DNA of 64,000 nt, taken from NCBI GenBank assembly GCA_945952225.1, contig CAMFHP010000018.1:31655-95654 (forward strand). The letters are read 5' to 3'. The DNA comes from an uncultured Myxococcaceae bacterium. GTDB taxonomy: Bacteria > Myxococcota_A > Polyangia > Polyangiales > Ga0077539. Below the pieces are notes generated by a model. The model had not been told where the DNA came from. It saw only the letters and a program-made list of their open reading frames with translations, and did not search any database. This document shows positions 8,828 through 17,034 of the stretch, piece after piece (position 1 is the stretch's first letter; each line of letters begins with the position of its first letter). Made by a program: the position numbers and the translations under genes.

Positions 8828-10132
8828 TCACGCGGCGTCGCCGTCGCGCTCGGTGCCGAACGATCCCTCCCAGCGCGCGATCACCACGGAGGCGAGTCCG
8901 TTGCCCGTCACGTTGATCGCGGTGCGGGCCATGTCCATCACCTCGTCGACCGCGAGGAGCATCGCCACTCCAGCCTCGCCCGGCAGATTGAACGACGCGC
9001 ACGTGCCCGCGATGATCACCAGCGTCGCGCGAGGAACACCCGCCACGCCCTTCGACGTGAGCATGAAGGTCAGCATCATCGCGATCTGCTGCGAGAGCGG
9101 CATGTGGCGCCCCGCGGCCTGCGCGATCGTGAGGCTCGCGAGCACGAGGTAGAGCGTCGAGCCGTCGAGGTTGAAGCTGTACCCCGCGGGAATCACGAAG
9201 CTCGCCACGCGCCGCGGCACGCCGAAGCGCACCATCTCTTCGAGGAGCTTCGGCAGCGCCGCCTCGCTGCTCGCCGTGCTGAACGCCGTGATCGCAGGCT
9301 CGCGGATCGCGCGCAGAAAGCCACGGACGGGCGTGCGCGTGAGCAGCATCACGGGCACGAACACGAAGGCGAAGAGGCACACGAGCGCGAGGTAGAGGCT
9401 CCCCACGACGCGGGCGTACTGCGCGAGGAGGTGACCCACCGCGGACCATCCGCGCACCTCGACGCCGTCGACCACGTGGCCCGAGGCCATGTGCGAGACG
9501 TTGTAGGCCATCGCGCCGAACACGCCGATGGGCGTGAGCGACATCACCATGTCGGTGTAGCGGAACATCACCTGCGTGAGTCCGTCGAAGAACGCGAAGA
9601 CGGCCCGGCCCTTGTCGCCCGCGCGGGTGAGCGCCACGCCGAAGATCGACGCGAAGACCACCACGGGGAGGATGTCTCCCTCCGCGGCGTGCTTGAAGAA
9701 GTTGCTCGGAAAGGCATGGAGCGCCGTCTCCCAGCCCGTGGGCGGCGTGGCGAGTGCGACGTGTCCGTCGACGCGGAGCGGGAGCCCCTCGCCCGGTCGC
9801 AGTCCGTTGGCGATCGCGAGGCCGATGATCAGCGCGAGCGTGGTGACCACTTCGAAGTAGATCAGCGCGCGGGCCCCCATGCGTCCGACCGCGCGCACGT
9901 CGCCGGTCTGCGCGATGCCCGTCACGATCGTCGCCATGAGAATCGGAACGATCACGCTCTTGATGAGCGCGATGAACGCCTTGGAGCAGAAGCGAAAGAG
10001 CTCGTAGGCGATGGGGTGCTGGTTCTGCGGGAGGAACCCTCCGAGCAGCACGCCGAGCGCGAGGCCCGCGAAGATGTGCACCGTGCCCGACCGATACCAG
10101 GGGCGCCCCGCCGTCGCCGTGTCTGCGCTCAT
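8828..10132 (-). CDS. DctA/GltP-type dicarboxylate (DAACS) symporter
   Basis: 434 residues, the usual length of the dicarboxylate/amino acid:cation symporter family. The ATG at 10132 was chosen because it opens MSADTATAGRPWYRSGTVHIFAGLALG; the frame runs open further upstream without coding character. Hallmarks are visible: the serine-rich hairpin motif (STASSEAALP), the unwound TM7 motif NLDGSTLY (NxDGT in the family), and the TM8 substrate/cation motif RTAINVTGN. In the last motif the position that is Asp405 in the archaeal GltPh transporter is Asn, as in the proton-coupled DctA group as I recall it, so a C4-dicarboxylate substrate is favoured over glutamate. Inner membrane uptake of succinate/fumarate/malate-like acids is inferred. 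Divergent from the next gene with only 14 bp between start codons. Confidence 0.9.
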   Translation of the reverse strand: MSADTATAGRPWYRSGTVHIFAGLALGVLLGGFLPQNQHPIAYELFRFCSKAFIALIKSVIVPILMATIVTGIAQTGDVRAVGRMGARALIYFEVVTTLALIIGLAIANGLRPGEGLPLRVDGHVALATPPTGWETALHAFPSNFFKHAAEGDILPVVVFASIFGVALTRAGDKGRAVFAFFDGLTQVMFRYTDMVMSLTPIGVFGAMAYNVSHMASGHVVDGVEVRGWSAVGHLLAQYARVVGSLYLALVCLFAFVFVPVMLLTRTPVRGFLRAIREPAITAFSTASSEAALPKLLEEMVRFGVPRRVASFVIPAGYSFNLDGSTLYLVLASLTIAQAAGRHMPLSQQIAMMLTFMLTSKGVAGVPRATLVIIAGTCASFNLPGEAGVAMLLAVDEVMDMARTAINVTGNGLASVVIARWEGSFGTERDGDAA

Positions 10133-10146
10133 GCTCCGACGTGTAC

Positions 10147-11493
10147 ATGGTTTCGCGTGTCGGGTGTGCGCCCGCCGCGCGGGTGTGTATCGTCGCGCCC
10201 GTCGTGATCGCCCTGCTCGCGCAGCTCGCGTGCTCCATCGAGGTCGTGCCCGCCGACGAGGCGACGGCACGCGCCGGTCGCCCCGCCGCGATCGAGCACG
10301 TCATCGCCTTCGAAGACGCCCTCACCGGCGAGTCGCTCACCGTGGCCGACGTCTCGTCGCTCGGAACCTCCGCGCGCGTCGACGGAGCACCCATGGCCCT
10401 CGACGGCGAGGAAGCATCCCCCGATGGCGCGATGCTGCGCCGCGTGTGGCGTGTTCCCGACGCGGGCAACCGCTACGCGCTCGTGGTCGATGGCGGCGAC
10501 GCGCGACGCTACTTCGGGTGCTCCGTCGAGGTGCCCATCGAGGGCCCCGAGGTTCGCCGTGTGCGCGTGGCGCTCGTGCCCCGTGCGCGCGACGTCTCCG
10601 TCGACGTGGCGATCACCCGCGGAGCGTCGGTGCGCGCGCTCCCGCCCGCCGCCCTGCGCGCGTTGGAGCTGCGCCCCGAGTCGTCGTCGGAGCGCGACCT
10701 CGACGTGCACGCGGGACGCTGCTCGGGCGAACAACCCGCCGAGGGAAGCCACTGGTGTGTGCGCTCCCTCGCCGCCGCACCGGGACCGCTCCGTCTCCGC
10801 GCCGCCGTGCCCGGCTGGGGACTCGCCGCGCTCACCGCCGACGGCACCTCGCCCGACCGCACGCTCGCCCTCACCGCGCGCTTCGAGGGACACCATCTCC
10901 CCGCAGCGACGGTGCGCGCGGGCGTGGCCGTTCCCCTCGTGCAGGGCGGCGGCGCGGGCGGTCTCGTGACCCTCGACGTCGCCACGCCCGACGCGCTCCA
11001 CGGACGCACCTGCCCCCTCGATGCGCTCTGCGCGCGCCCCGTGCTCCACGCGGGCGTCGGGAACCTCCCGTACACGCGCGAGTACGTGCTCACCGGGCCC
11101 GGCGCGCGCACGCAACCCGACGGCGCGACATCGGGGTCGTTGTGGCTCTTCGAAGTGGGCGGTGGCGTCACGGTGGCCCCTCCCGGCACGGCCGACGCGC
11201 TGCGCATCACGGCCCTGGGCTCGGTGCTCCTCGGCGCGCGCGGCGACGAACGCGGGGACGACGGCGCGGTGCGATCGCCCGCCACGGCGCGCATGGGCGT
11301 CGGGGTCGACCTCGTGGCCGCGTGGCGTTTTGCAGGTCCCTTTCAGCTCTACGCCGGCGCGCGCACGCAGTGGTTCCCCGCGTTCGGTGTGCTCGGGCGC
11401 GACTTCTCGTTCCTCGGCGACGCGACGCCCTCGACGCAGACGGCATCGCTTCTGCAGTTCGCCCTCCACGCAGGAGTGGGATTCGAGCCATGA
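10147..11493 (+). CDS. Lipoprotein with C-terminal beta-rich domain
   Basis: About 449 residues from the ATG at 10147; GTG at 10141 or 10183 are alternatives. A hydrophobic segment ending AQLAC gives a lipobox. The mature part begins with a beta-rich, Arg/Val-rich domain (residues about 40-300) without recognised family; the last 130 residues have alternating hydrophobic/aromatic strands with Gly turns and end in FALHAGVGFEP, which looks like part of an outer-membrane barrel or PEGA-like surface module. The stop overlaps the next start by 4 nt (ATGA at 11490), so the two lipoproteins are translationally coupled. Its start is only 14 bp from that of the divergent transporter, leaving almost no room for two separate promoters; promoter elements must overlap coding DNA. 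Function unknown. Confidence 0.7.
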   Translation: MVSRVGCAPAARVCIVAPVVIALLAQLACSIEVVPADEATARAGRPAAIEHVIAFEDALTGESLTVADVSSLGTSARVDGAPMALDGEEASPDGAMLRRVWRVPDAGNRYALVVDGGDARRYFGCSVEVPIEGPEVRRVRVALVPRARDVSVDVAITRGASVRALPPAALRALELRPESSSERDLDVHAGRCSGEQPAEGSHWCVRSLAAAPGPLRLRAAVPGWGLAALTADGTSPDRTLALTARFEGHHLPAATVRAGVAVPLVQGGGAGGLVTLDVATPDALHGRTCPLDALCARPVLHAGVGNLPYTREYVLTGPGARTQPDGATSGSLWLFEVGGGVTVAPPGTADALRITALGSVLLGARGDERGDDGAVRSPATARMGVGVDLVAAWRFAGPFQLYAGARTQWFPAFGVLGRDFSFLGDATPSTQTASLLQFALHAGVGFEP

Positions 11494-12491
11494 ACCATCG
11501 CCTCGTCCGCGCCCTCACGTCGGTGATCTGCGTCCTCGCCGCAGCGCGCGCCCTCGTCGCGTGCGGTGACATGGCTGCGAGCGGCGCGACCTCGCCCGAG
11601 GCCGACGCGGGCACCGACGCGGCGACGAGCGGATGCCGCCGCGCCGACGACTGTCCCGACCACAACGACCTCTGCGTCTTCGACTCGCCCACCGCGACCA
11701 ACGGACGCTGCGCGCCCCCCGTCGACGAAGGCCGCTGCACGCCCGACTCGACGGGCTCCGTCGTGGGCACCTCGCAGTGCTACCCCGGCGCGCGCTGCGA
11801 GCCCGTGCCCGCGAACCTCAGCGCGCTCGGCGGGCTCTGCTCGTTCCATGCGCCCGCGGCGCCGCTGTTCACGTCGGGCATCACGCTCCCGAAGATCTCG
11901 CTCTCGTCGCCCGACGGATTCACCACGCTGCGGGCCGAAGACGGCGTGCAGCTTCGATGGGTGCCCCCCGCGGTGCCCGCCGACGCGATCATGGTGGCGG
12001 CCGTGCTCCGCGCGCCGCCGCAACGTGCGCAGGGCGCGAACCGCGTCGCCAACGCGGGCGACGTGGTGTGGCTGTGGTCGTCGCAGGATCCGGGCACCGC
12101 CGCGCAGCCCGGCACCGTGGCCCTCGAAGCGGGATGGCGCGTGGGCTCTGCGGGCCAGCCCACCGCGCGCTTCGGCACCAACGTGCTCGCCGAGGGGCGC
12201 TACTGGTGGTTCGTCTACGCGATCCGCGCGGGCACGGTGGTCGCGACGAGCGATGTGCTCTCGTTCACCGTGGGCGCCCTGGCCGACGGCGGCGCGTGTG
12301 TGCTCGTCGACCAGTGCGTGGCCCAGATGCCCGGCGAGCTGCCCGACACCGTCGCGTGCATCCAGGGCCAGTGCCGCCGTCGCTGCGCGTCGGACCTCGA
12401 CTGCCCGGGACTCGGCGCGCGCTGCGACCTCCAGACGACGGTGCGCACCGAGCTCTCGACGCCCCGACGCGGCGGCTACTGCACGCGCTGA
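11490..12491 (+). CDS. Cys-containing lipoprotein coupled to upstream lipoprotein
   Basis: 333 residues, ATG in an ATGA overlap with the upstream stop. Signal peptide ends in LVAC (Cys25), followed by an acidic Ala/Asp/Thr linker. Two short cysteine-rich segments (CRRADDCPDHNDLC near residue 50; CASDLDCPGLGARC near the C-terminus) flank a central beta-rich region (about residues 130-270) that could be an immunoglobulin- or fibronectin-like domain (LRWVPPAVPADAIMVAA, RYWWFVYAIRAG). This composition, with small disulfide modules around a sandwich domain, is typical of myxobacterial surface lipoproteins. It probably acts together with the coupled upstream protein in the outer membrane. No enzyme motif seen. 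Confidence 0.75.
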   Translation: MNHRLVRALTSVICVLAAARALVACGDMAASGATSPEADAGTDAATSGCRRADDCPDHNDLCVFDSPTATNGRCAPPVDEGRCTPDSTGSVVGTSQCYPGARCEPVPANLSALGGLCSFHAPAAPLFTSGITLPKISLSSPDGFTTLRAEDGVQLRWVPPAVPADAIMVAAVLRAPPQRAQGANRVANAGDVVWLWSSQDPGTAAQPGTVALEAGWRVGSAGQPTARFGTNVLAEGRYWWFVYAIRAGTVVATSDVLSFTVGALADGGACVLVDQCVAQMPGELPDTVACIQGQCRRRCASDLDCPGLGARCDLQTTVRTELSTPRRGGYCTR

Positions 12492-12545
12492 GCACCGCGG
12501 ATCTCTTCTCCCCAGCCCCCGAGCTGTGGTAGCGATGTGGCGATT

Positions 12546-12571
12546 GTCACCGTCACGACGGGATCGGTGAC
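12546..12571. promoter_or_regulatory. 7-bp inverted repeat upstream of the HTH/receiver gene
   Basis: GTCACCG (12546-12552) and CGGTGAC (12565-12571) are separated by 12 nt, 55 nt before the TTG start of the HTH protein. It could be an operator for that regulator or simply a weak hairpin terminating the upstream lipoprotein genes. Seen in sequence; role inferred. Confidence 0.3.
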
Positions 12572-12625
12572 GAGACCCCAGGCGGGCCCCACATCCAGGG
12601 AGTCCCGAGACGAGGAGCGTCTACC

Positions 12626-13195
12626 TTGAGCAAGCTGCTGCACGCCGAAGAGCTGGCCCGCATCGCGGGGGTTCACAAGAGCACGATCCTGCTGGCGATC
12701 CGACGCGGGGAGTTGCACGCCTCGCGCACCGTGGGACGCAGCGCGCGCATCACGCCCGAGGACGCGCAGACGTACCTCGCCGCGCGCGGCAAGACGCTCC
12801 CGCCCGAGCTCGACGTGGGGGCGCAGCGCGCGTCGCTCGCGGTGTTGAGCGAGAGCGCCGACGTGAGCGCCCTCGTGCGCGGCGCGGTCTCGGCCGACGT
12901 CGACCTCGTGGGCGGCGGATCGCTCTACCGCGCGCTCGTCGCCGTGGGGGCGCGACTGCCCACGGTGGTGGTCGTCGACCTCGACATGGTGTTCATGAAC
13001 CCGATCTCGTTGATCCGCGCGCTGCGGAGCACGGTCTCGCTTCGCACGGCCCACATCGCGGCGCTGGGGCTCCGCGACGACCTCTTCGGCGCGGCCCGCG
13101 CGGCGGGCGCGAGCGACGTGCTGCTCAAGCTCGACCCGCGCGGCCTGGCCGAAGCGCTCACGCGGCTCACCGGTCGCGTGGCCCTCGCCGACTGA
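12626..13195 (+). CDS. HTH DNA-binding protein fused to a receiver-like domain
   Basis: 189 residues from a TTG start with GAGGAGCG about 8 nt upstream. Residues about 5-50 (HAEELARIAGVHKSTILLAIRRGELHASRTVGRSARITPEDAQTYL) form a helix-turn-helix of the excisionase/MerR-like HTH_17 type with a wing. Residues about 68-180 look like a CheY-type receiver: a beta strand ending in acidic residues (TVVVVDLDMVF), alternating strands and helices, and a late Lys after a strand (DVLLKLDP) in the position of the conserved receiver Lys. The order DNA-binding first, receiver second is the reverse of most response regulators. No histidine kinase is next to it. Probably a transcription regulator, phosphorylation status unclear. 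Confidence 0.7.
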   Translation: MSKLLHAEELARIAGVHKSTILLAIRRGELHASRTVGRSARITPEDAQTYLAARGKTLPPELDVGAQRASLAVLSESADVSALVRGAVSADVDLVGGGSLYRALVAVGARLPTVVVVDLDMVFMNPISLIRALRSTVSLRTAHIAALGLRDDLFGAARAAGASDVLLKLDPRGLAEALTRLTGRVALAD

Positions 13196-13235
13196 CGGTG
13201 CGTGCCCCGTGACGGTGATACCGTCGCGCGCGCCG

Positions 13236-14030
13236 ATGCTCACGCTCCTCCCCTTTCTGGTGCTCGCGGCGGGCCTCTTCGTGGGCGTTCCCGTCGCGAA
13301 GTGGCGCGCTGCACGGCGCGACGCGCTGGGCCTCTGGACGCCCCACGCCACGGCCTCCGAACAGGTCGGCGACGGCTACCGCGGCGCCCCGGTCACCCGC
13401 ATGGTGGCCGACGGCCCTCCGCGGGTCGTGCAGGTCACCGCGGTGCTCTCGTGGGTGCTCGGAACCATGTTCGTGCCCGGCCTTCTCGGCGGCCTCGTGG
13501 GCCTCATCGCGATGGGGTTTGGGCTCCTCTCGGTGCCAGGGCTCGTGCTCGCGTGGCGCAACTTCAAGCTGGGCGAGCCGCTGATGCGTGGCGATTTCGA
13601 GGCCATCGATCGCGCGCGCGGCAATGCCGGGTTCACCGTGGCGCTCAACGCGGTGGTGCTCACGATGAGCGCCATCGGCACGGCGATCTACGGCGCGAAG
13701 CTCGCGCACGGCGACCGCTACGACGCGCCGGGATGGCTCGCGCTCTGGATCTTCACCGCGCTCTACGCGCTCGTGTCGCTGGGCCACGCGAGCCTCCTCG
13801 AACGGAGCGCGAAGGCCATCGAGGCCGAGCAGGTGCGCCGCGGTCACGTCGACGACGACGACGCGGCGATCGAGGCGCTGCGGGCCGAGGCGCGGCAGAA
13901 CCTCTCTGCAGGGGCGGCACCGGTGACGGGCGTGCGGGTGGCCCTCGACGACGAGGCCGCGCGCGAGTCCGAGGCGCTCGAAGCGGTCGAAGCCGCGCGC
14001 CACGACGACGCCCTCCGCCGCGCACGCTAG
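13236..14030 (+). CDS. Multi-spanning membrane protein of unknown function
   Basis: 264 residues from the ATG at 13236; a GTG at 13209 would add nine residues. A -10-like GATACC at 13217-13222 lies 13 nt before the ATG and would fall inside the longer version, so the shorter start is preferred. There are about five hydrophobic segments (residues 1-20, 75-95, 95-112, 145-165, 180-200) and a charged cytoplasmic tail rich in Ala, Glu, Asp and Arg (about residues 205-264) that should be helical. No family recognised. It sits between the HTH/receiver gene and the sulfatase-like lipoprotein, each with its own putative promoter. Confidence 0.65.
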   Translation: MLTLLPFLVLAAGLFVGVPVAKWRAARRDALGLWTPHATASEQVGDGYRGAPVTRMVADGPPRVVQVTAVLSWVLGTMFVPGLLGGLVGLIAMGFGLLSVPGLVLAWRNFKLGEPLMRGDFEAIDRARGNAGFTVALNAVVLTMSAIGTAIYGAKLAHGDRYDAPGWLALWIFTALYALVSLGHASLLERSAKAIEAEQVRRGHVDDDDAAIEALRAEARQNLSAGAAPVTGVRVALDDEAARESEALEAVEAARHDDALRRAR

Positions 14031-14049
14031 CGCGCCCTCCGTCGCGCGG

Positions 14050-14078
14050 TTCACAAGCGCGCGCAACGGGGATAGAAC
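14050..14078 (+). promoter_or_regulatory. Sigma70-like promoter of the sulfatase-like gene
   Basis: TTCACA (14050-14055), 17-nt spacer, TAGAAC (14073-14078), 13 nt before the ATG at 14092. Spacing is ideal; the leader would be only about 5-8 nt and no Shine-Dalgarno is present. Confidence 0.45.
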
Positions 14079-14091
14079 CCGCCCCCCTCCG

Positions 14092-15462
14092 ATGCACACG
14101 ACCCGCTCCCTCCTCGCGTGCGCAGCGCTCCTCGGCGCGTGTGACCGCGCCTCGCCCATCGCCGACGCCCACGCGCAGACCGCCGCCGCGCAGACCGCAC
14201 CCACGACGCAGACCGCGCAACGGATGCAGACCGCGCAACCGACGCAGCCCGCACCGCCCGCGCAGGACATCGCGAACCGTCCTCCGGCGGACCTCAACGT
14301 GGTGATGATCTCCATCGATTCGCTCCGCGCCGACATGCCGTGGAACGGGTACGAGCGGCCCATCGCGCCCTTTCTCACCGAGCTCGCGTCGCAGGCGGTG
14401 AACTACACGCACGCCTACGCGCTCTCGTCGTACACGTCGCAGAGCGTCGGCGGATTCCTCGGCGGAAGGCTCCCCGGCGAGCTCCGTCGCGACGGGTATT
14501 TCTTCGGCACGTATCCGTCGCGGGTGCTGTTCTTTCCCGAGCGCCTCCACGCCGCGGGGATCCGCACGATCACGGCGAACGCGCACGGCTATTTTCGTCG
14601 CGGCAAGGCGGGCTTCGACCAGGGCTTCGACGTCTACGAAATGGTGCCCGGTCTCCACTGGAACCCCACCACCGACGTCGACATCACCGGCGAGACCCAC
14701 GCGGCCCTCGCGCGCCGTCTGCTGAACGACCCCGCGAACAACCGCGGACGCTTCTTCGCGTGGTTCCACTTCATGGACCCGCACGACCAGTACCAGGCGC
14801 ACCCGGGCTTCCCCTCGTGGGGGCGTCGCATGCGCGACCGCTACGACGGCGAGGTCACGTACACCGACGCGCAGGTGCGCTCGCTCATCACGTGGATCCG
14901 CGAGCAGCCCTGGGGCGCGCGCACGGCGATCATCATCACCGCCGACCACGGCGAGGGCTTCGGCGAGCACCATCACTACCGTCACGGCTTCGAGGTGTGG
15001 CAGAACCTGATCCGCGTGCCGTGGCTCTTCGTGATGCCCGGCGCGCGCCCGCGGCGCATCGACGTGAACCGCAGCCACCTCGACCTCGCGCCCACGATCC
15101 TCGAACTCTTCGGCCTGCCGCCGGAGCCCGAGTTCACGGGACGCAGCCTCGTGTCCGAGCTCTACGGCGCGGAGCCCACGGAGCGCGACGTGTGGGTCGA
15201 CCTCGCGCGCACGAGCAACAACGACCGACGGCGCGTGCTCGTGCACGGACACCACAAGCTCGTGGCCTACGGTGACGACACGCGCTTCGAGCTCTACGAC
15301 ATCGAAGCCGACCCCGGTGAGACCACGAACCTGCGTCGCGCAAACCCCGCGCTCTACGAGGAGATGGTGACGCGATACCGCGCCGCGCAGCCTTCGTTCC
15401 GCGTGGAGAACCCGTACTCGTGCCGCACGCTCACGGGCTCGCCGCCGGGCCGGGGCTGGTGA
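14092..15462 (+). CDS. Sulfatase/alkaline-phosphatase-superfamily lipoprotein without formylglycine Cys
   Basis: 456 residues. Signal with lipobox LGAC (Cys17), then a Gln/Thr/Ala-rich linker (QTA/TQP repeats, residues about 28-60). The catalytic domain starts with the metal-binding strand NVVMISIDSLRADM and later has the second metal site ITADHGEGFGEH, followed by RVPWLFVMPGA and the family C-terminal subdomain with DLAPTILELFGLP and LYDIEADPGETTN. Where sulfatases have C-x-P-S/A-R this protein reads SYTSQSVGG, so a Thr (or Ser) is the likely nucleophile, as in phosphoethanolamine or glycerol-phosphate transferases and related phosphodiesterases. It should act outside the inner membrane on a phospho- or sulfo-ester; substrate not known. 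The C-terminus contains a single Cys. Confidence 0.85.
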   Translation: MHTTRSLLACAALLGACDRASPIADAHAQTAAAQTAPTTQTAQRMQTAQPTQPAPPAQDIANRPPADLNVVMISIDSLRADMPWNGYERPIAPFLTELASQAVNYTHAYALSSYTSQSVGGFLGGRLPGELRRDGYFFGTYPSRVLFFPERLHAAGIRTITANAHGYFRRGKAGFDQGFDVYEMVPGLHWNPTTDVDITGETHAALARRLLNDPANNRGRFFAWFHFMDPHDQYQAHPGFPSWGRRMRDRYDGEVTYTDAQVRSLITWIREQPWGARTAIIITADHGEGFGEHHHYRHGFEVWQNLIRVPWLFVMPGARPRRIDVNRSHLDLAPTILELFGLPPEPEFTGRSLVSELYGAEPTERDVWVDLARTSNNDRRRVLVHGHHKLVAYGDDTRFELYDIEADPGETTNLRRANPALYEEMVTRYRAAQPSFRVENPYSCRTLTGSPPGRGW

Positions 15463-15527
15463 TGGACGTTCCGACGCGATCTGGTGTAGACGCAGCGACG
15501 TAGTCGCACCGGAGAGAGCTTCACGCG

Positions 15528-16220
15528 ATGCAGTACAAGATCATTCCGAAGGACACCGCGAGCCTCGCGCCGCACTACCACAGCGCCGACGAGCCCGAGC
15601 CCGTGTACCGGAACACGATCGCGCGGATGTTCCGCAGCGACTTCTTCGAGTTCTTCTCGAAGGTCCATCCCGTGGTGCCGGGCGCGATGTACCTCCCCGT
15701 GGTGCTCTACGGCGCGCGCGCGGGCCTCGCGGGTCTCGGCGCGCTCCCGTGGGCCTCGGGCCTCTTCGGCGGCGTGCTCCTCTGGACGCTCGCCGAGTAC
15801 GTGCTCCACCGCTACGTGTTCCACATCGCGCCGCGCGGGCCCGTGTCGAAGTTCATCTACTTCCAGTCGCACGGGATCCACCACCAGTACCCCGACGACT
15901 TCTACCGTCTTCTCATGGTGCCCGCAGTGAGCCTCCCCCTCGCGGGCCTCTTCTACGCCCTCTTCGCGGCCACGCTTCCGGGTCCGTGGGCGGCGACGGT
16001 CTTCGCGGGCTTCGTGCTCGGGTACCTCGCGTACGACTACATCCACTTCGCGGTGCACTTCATGAAGCCCCCGCGGCACCCGGCGCTCGCGCCCTTCACC
16101 GCGTGGTTCAAGCACGCGCGCCGCCGCCACCTCGTGCACCACTTCGACTCGCACGAGCGCGGCTACGGCGTCTCGACGGGCCTCTGGGACCACGTCTTCG
16201 GCACCGTCGCCGAGAAGTAG
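15528..16220 (+). CDS. Fatty-acid hydroxylase/sterol-desaturase family membrane enzyme
   Basis: 230 residues. Histidine clusters of this di-iron family are all present: HRYVFH (residues about 96-101), HGIHH (about 120-124), HFAVH (about 177-181) and HLVHH (about 204-208), interleaved with about four membrane segments. The spacing and the sequence HSHGIHHQYPDDFYRL-like segment resemble fatty acid 2-hydroxylase (FA2H/Scs7) more than sterol desaturases. Such enzymes hydroxylate the alpha carbon of sphingolipid or other lipid acyl chains; 2-hydroxy fatty acids and sphingolipids are known from myxobacteria, so this role is plausible but inferred. GGAGAGAG lies about 10 nt before the ATG. Convergent with the PAP2 gene, 34 bp apart. 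Confidence 0.85.
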   Translation: MQYKIIPKDTASLAPHYHSADEPEPVYRNTIARMFRSDFFEFFSKVHPVVPGAMYLPVVLYGARAGLAGLGALPWASGLFGGVLLWTLAEYVLHRYVFHIAPRGPVSKFIYFQSHGIHHQYPDDFYRLLMVPAVSLPLAGLFYALFAATLPGPWAATVFAGFVLGYLAYDYIHFAVHFMKPPRHPALAPFTAWFKHARRRHLVHHFDSHERGYGVSTGLWDHVFGTVAEK

Positions 16221-16254
16221 TCCCGCTCGCCTCTGCCGCCCCTGCGCGGCGCCT

Positions 16255-17034
16255 TCAGAACACGCCCGACACGGTCACACCCTGCGCGCTCGCACCGAGC
16301 GTCACGGGGCTCCGCGCGCTGTGCCCCCACGCGGTCAGCAGCCCGATGGACGCACCGATCGCGAAGCCCGTCCCCGTGTCGACCCACGAGTGCGCGCCGG
16401 CCACCACGCGCAGCACGAGGTTGGTGCCCGCGAGGGCCGTCGCCGTCGCGAGCAGGGGCCAGCGCAGGGGGCGCTCGTCGTCGAAGAGCATCATGCCCAG
16501 CGACGCGCCCGCCATCGCCGCGAGGGGCGCCGTGTGGCCCGAGGGAAAGGCCCGCCGATCTTCGTCCGCGTCGTGGGTGCAGGTCTGCGTGGCGTCGTTC
16601 CACGCGCGCGGACGGCACACGCCGCCGAGGTTCTTCACCACCGACACCACGCCGATCGCGAGCCACGCCGACTCGGCGAGCACAACGGGCGCGCGCAGCA
16701 ATCGCAGGCCCGTGGTGCTGTTGCCGTAGCGATCGACGGCGAGACCCACGAGCAGCGTCGCGGTCATGCCTCCCCAGAGCGTGACGTCGGTGACCGTCGC
16801 GACGGCGGGCCTCCACGCGCGCGCACCGAGCCCATCGAGGGGCGCCACGTCGACCTGGGGAGGCGAGAGCGCGAGGCCCGCGCCCACCATCGCACCGCCG
16901 AGCGCGAAGGCGCCCACGTCGAACCACGGCGAGCCGAGCATCACGGGCTCGATGCGCCGCGGCGCCGTCTGCGCGAGGGCCGTCGCAGGGAGGACCGCAG
17001 CCGCTGCAGTTGCGACGAGGAGCGCGAGGCGCAT
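16255..17034 (-). CDS. PAP2-family membrane phosphatase
   Basis: 259 residues with an N-terminal signal peptide ending ALAQ. The acid-phosphatase-type triad motifs are present: KNLGGVCRPRAW (KxxxxxxRP, with a slightly altered spacing), AFPSGHTAP (PSGH) and LRVVAGAHSWVD (SRxxxxxHxxxD with Ser replaced by Leu-Arg). Hydrophobic segments between them fit an integral membrane lipid phosphatase. The start codon shares its A with the stop of the VWA gene upstream (TGATG at 17034), so the two are translationally coupled. Likely substrates are phosphatidic acid, diacylglycerol pyrophosphate or undecaprenyl pyrophosphate; the sequence alone does not decide. Confidence 0.85.
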   Translation of the reverse strand: MRLALLVATAAAAVLPATALAQTAPRRIEPVMLGSPWFDVGAFALGGAMVGAGLALSPPQVDVAPLDGLGARAWRPAVATVTDVTLWGGMTATLLVGLAVDRYGNSTTGLRLLRAPVVLAESAWLAIGVVSVVKNLGGVCRPRAWNDATQTCTHDADEDRRAFPSGHTAPLAAMAGASLGMMLFDDERPLRWPLLATATALAGTNLVLRVVAGAHSWVDTGTGFAIGASIGLLTAWGHSARSPVTLGASAQGVTVSGVF

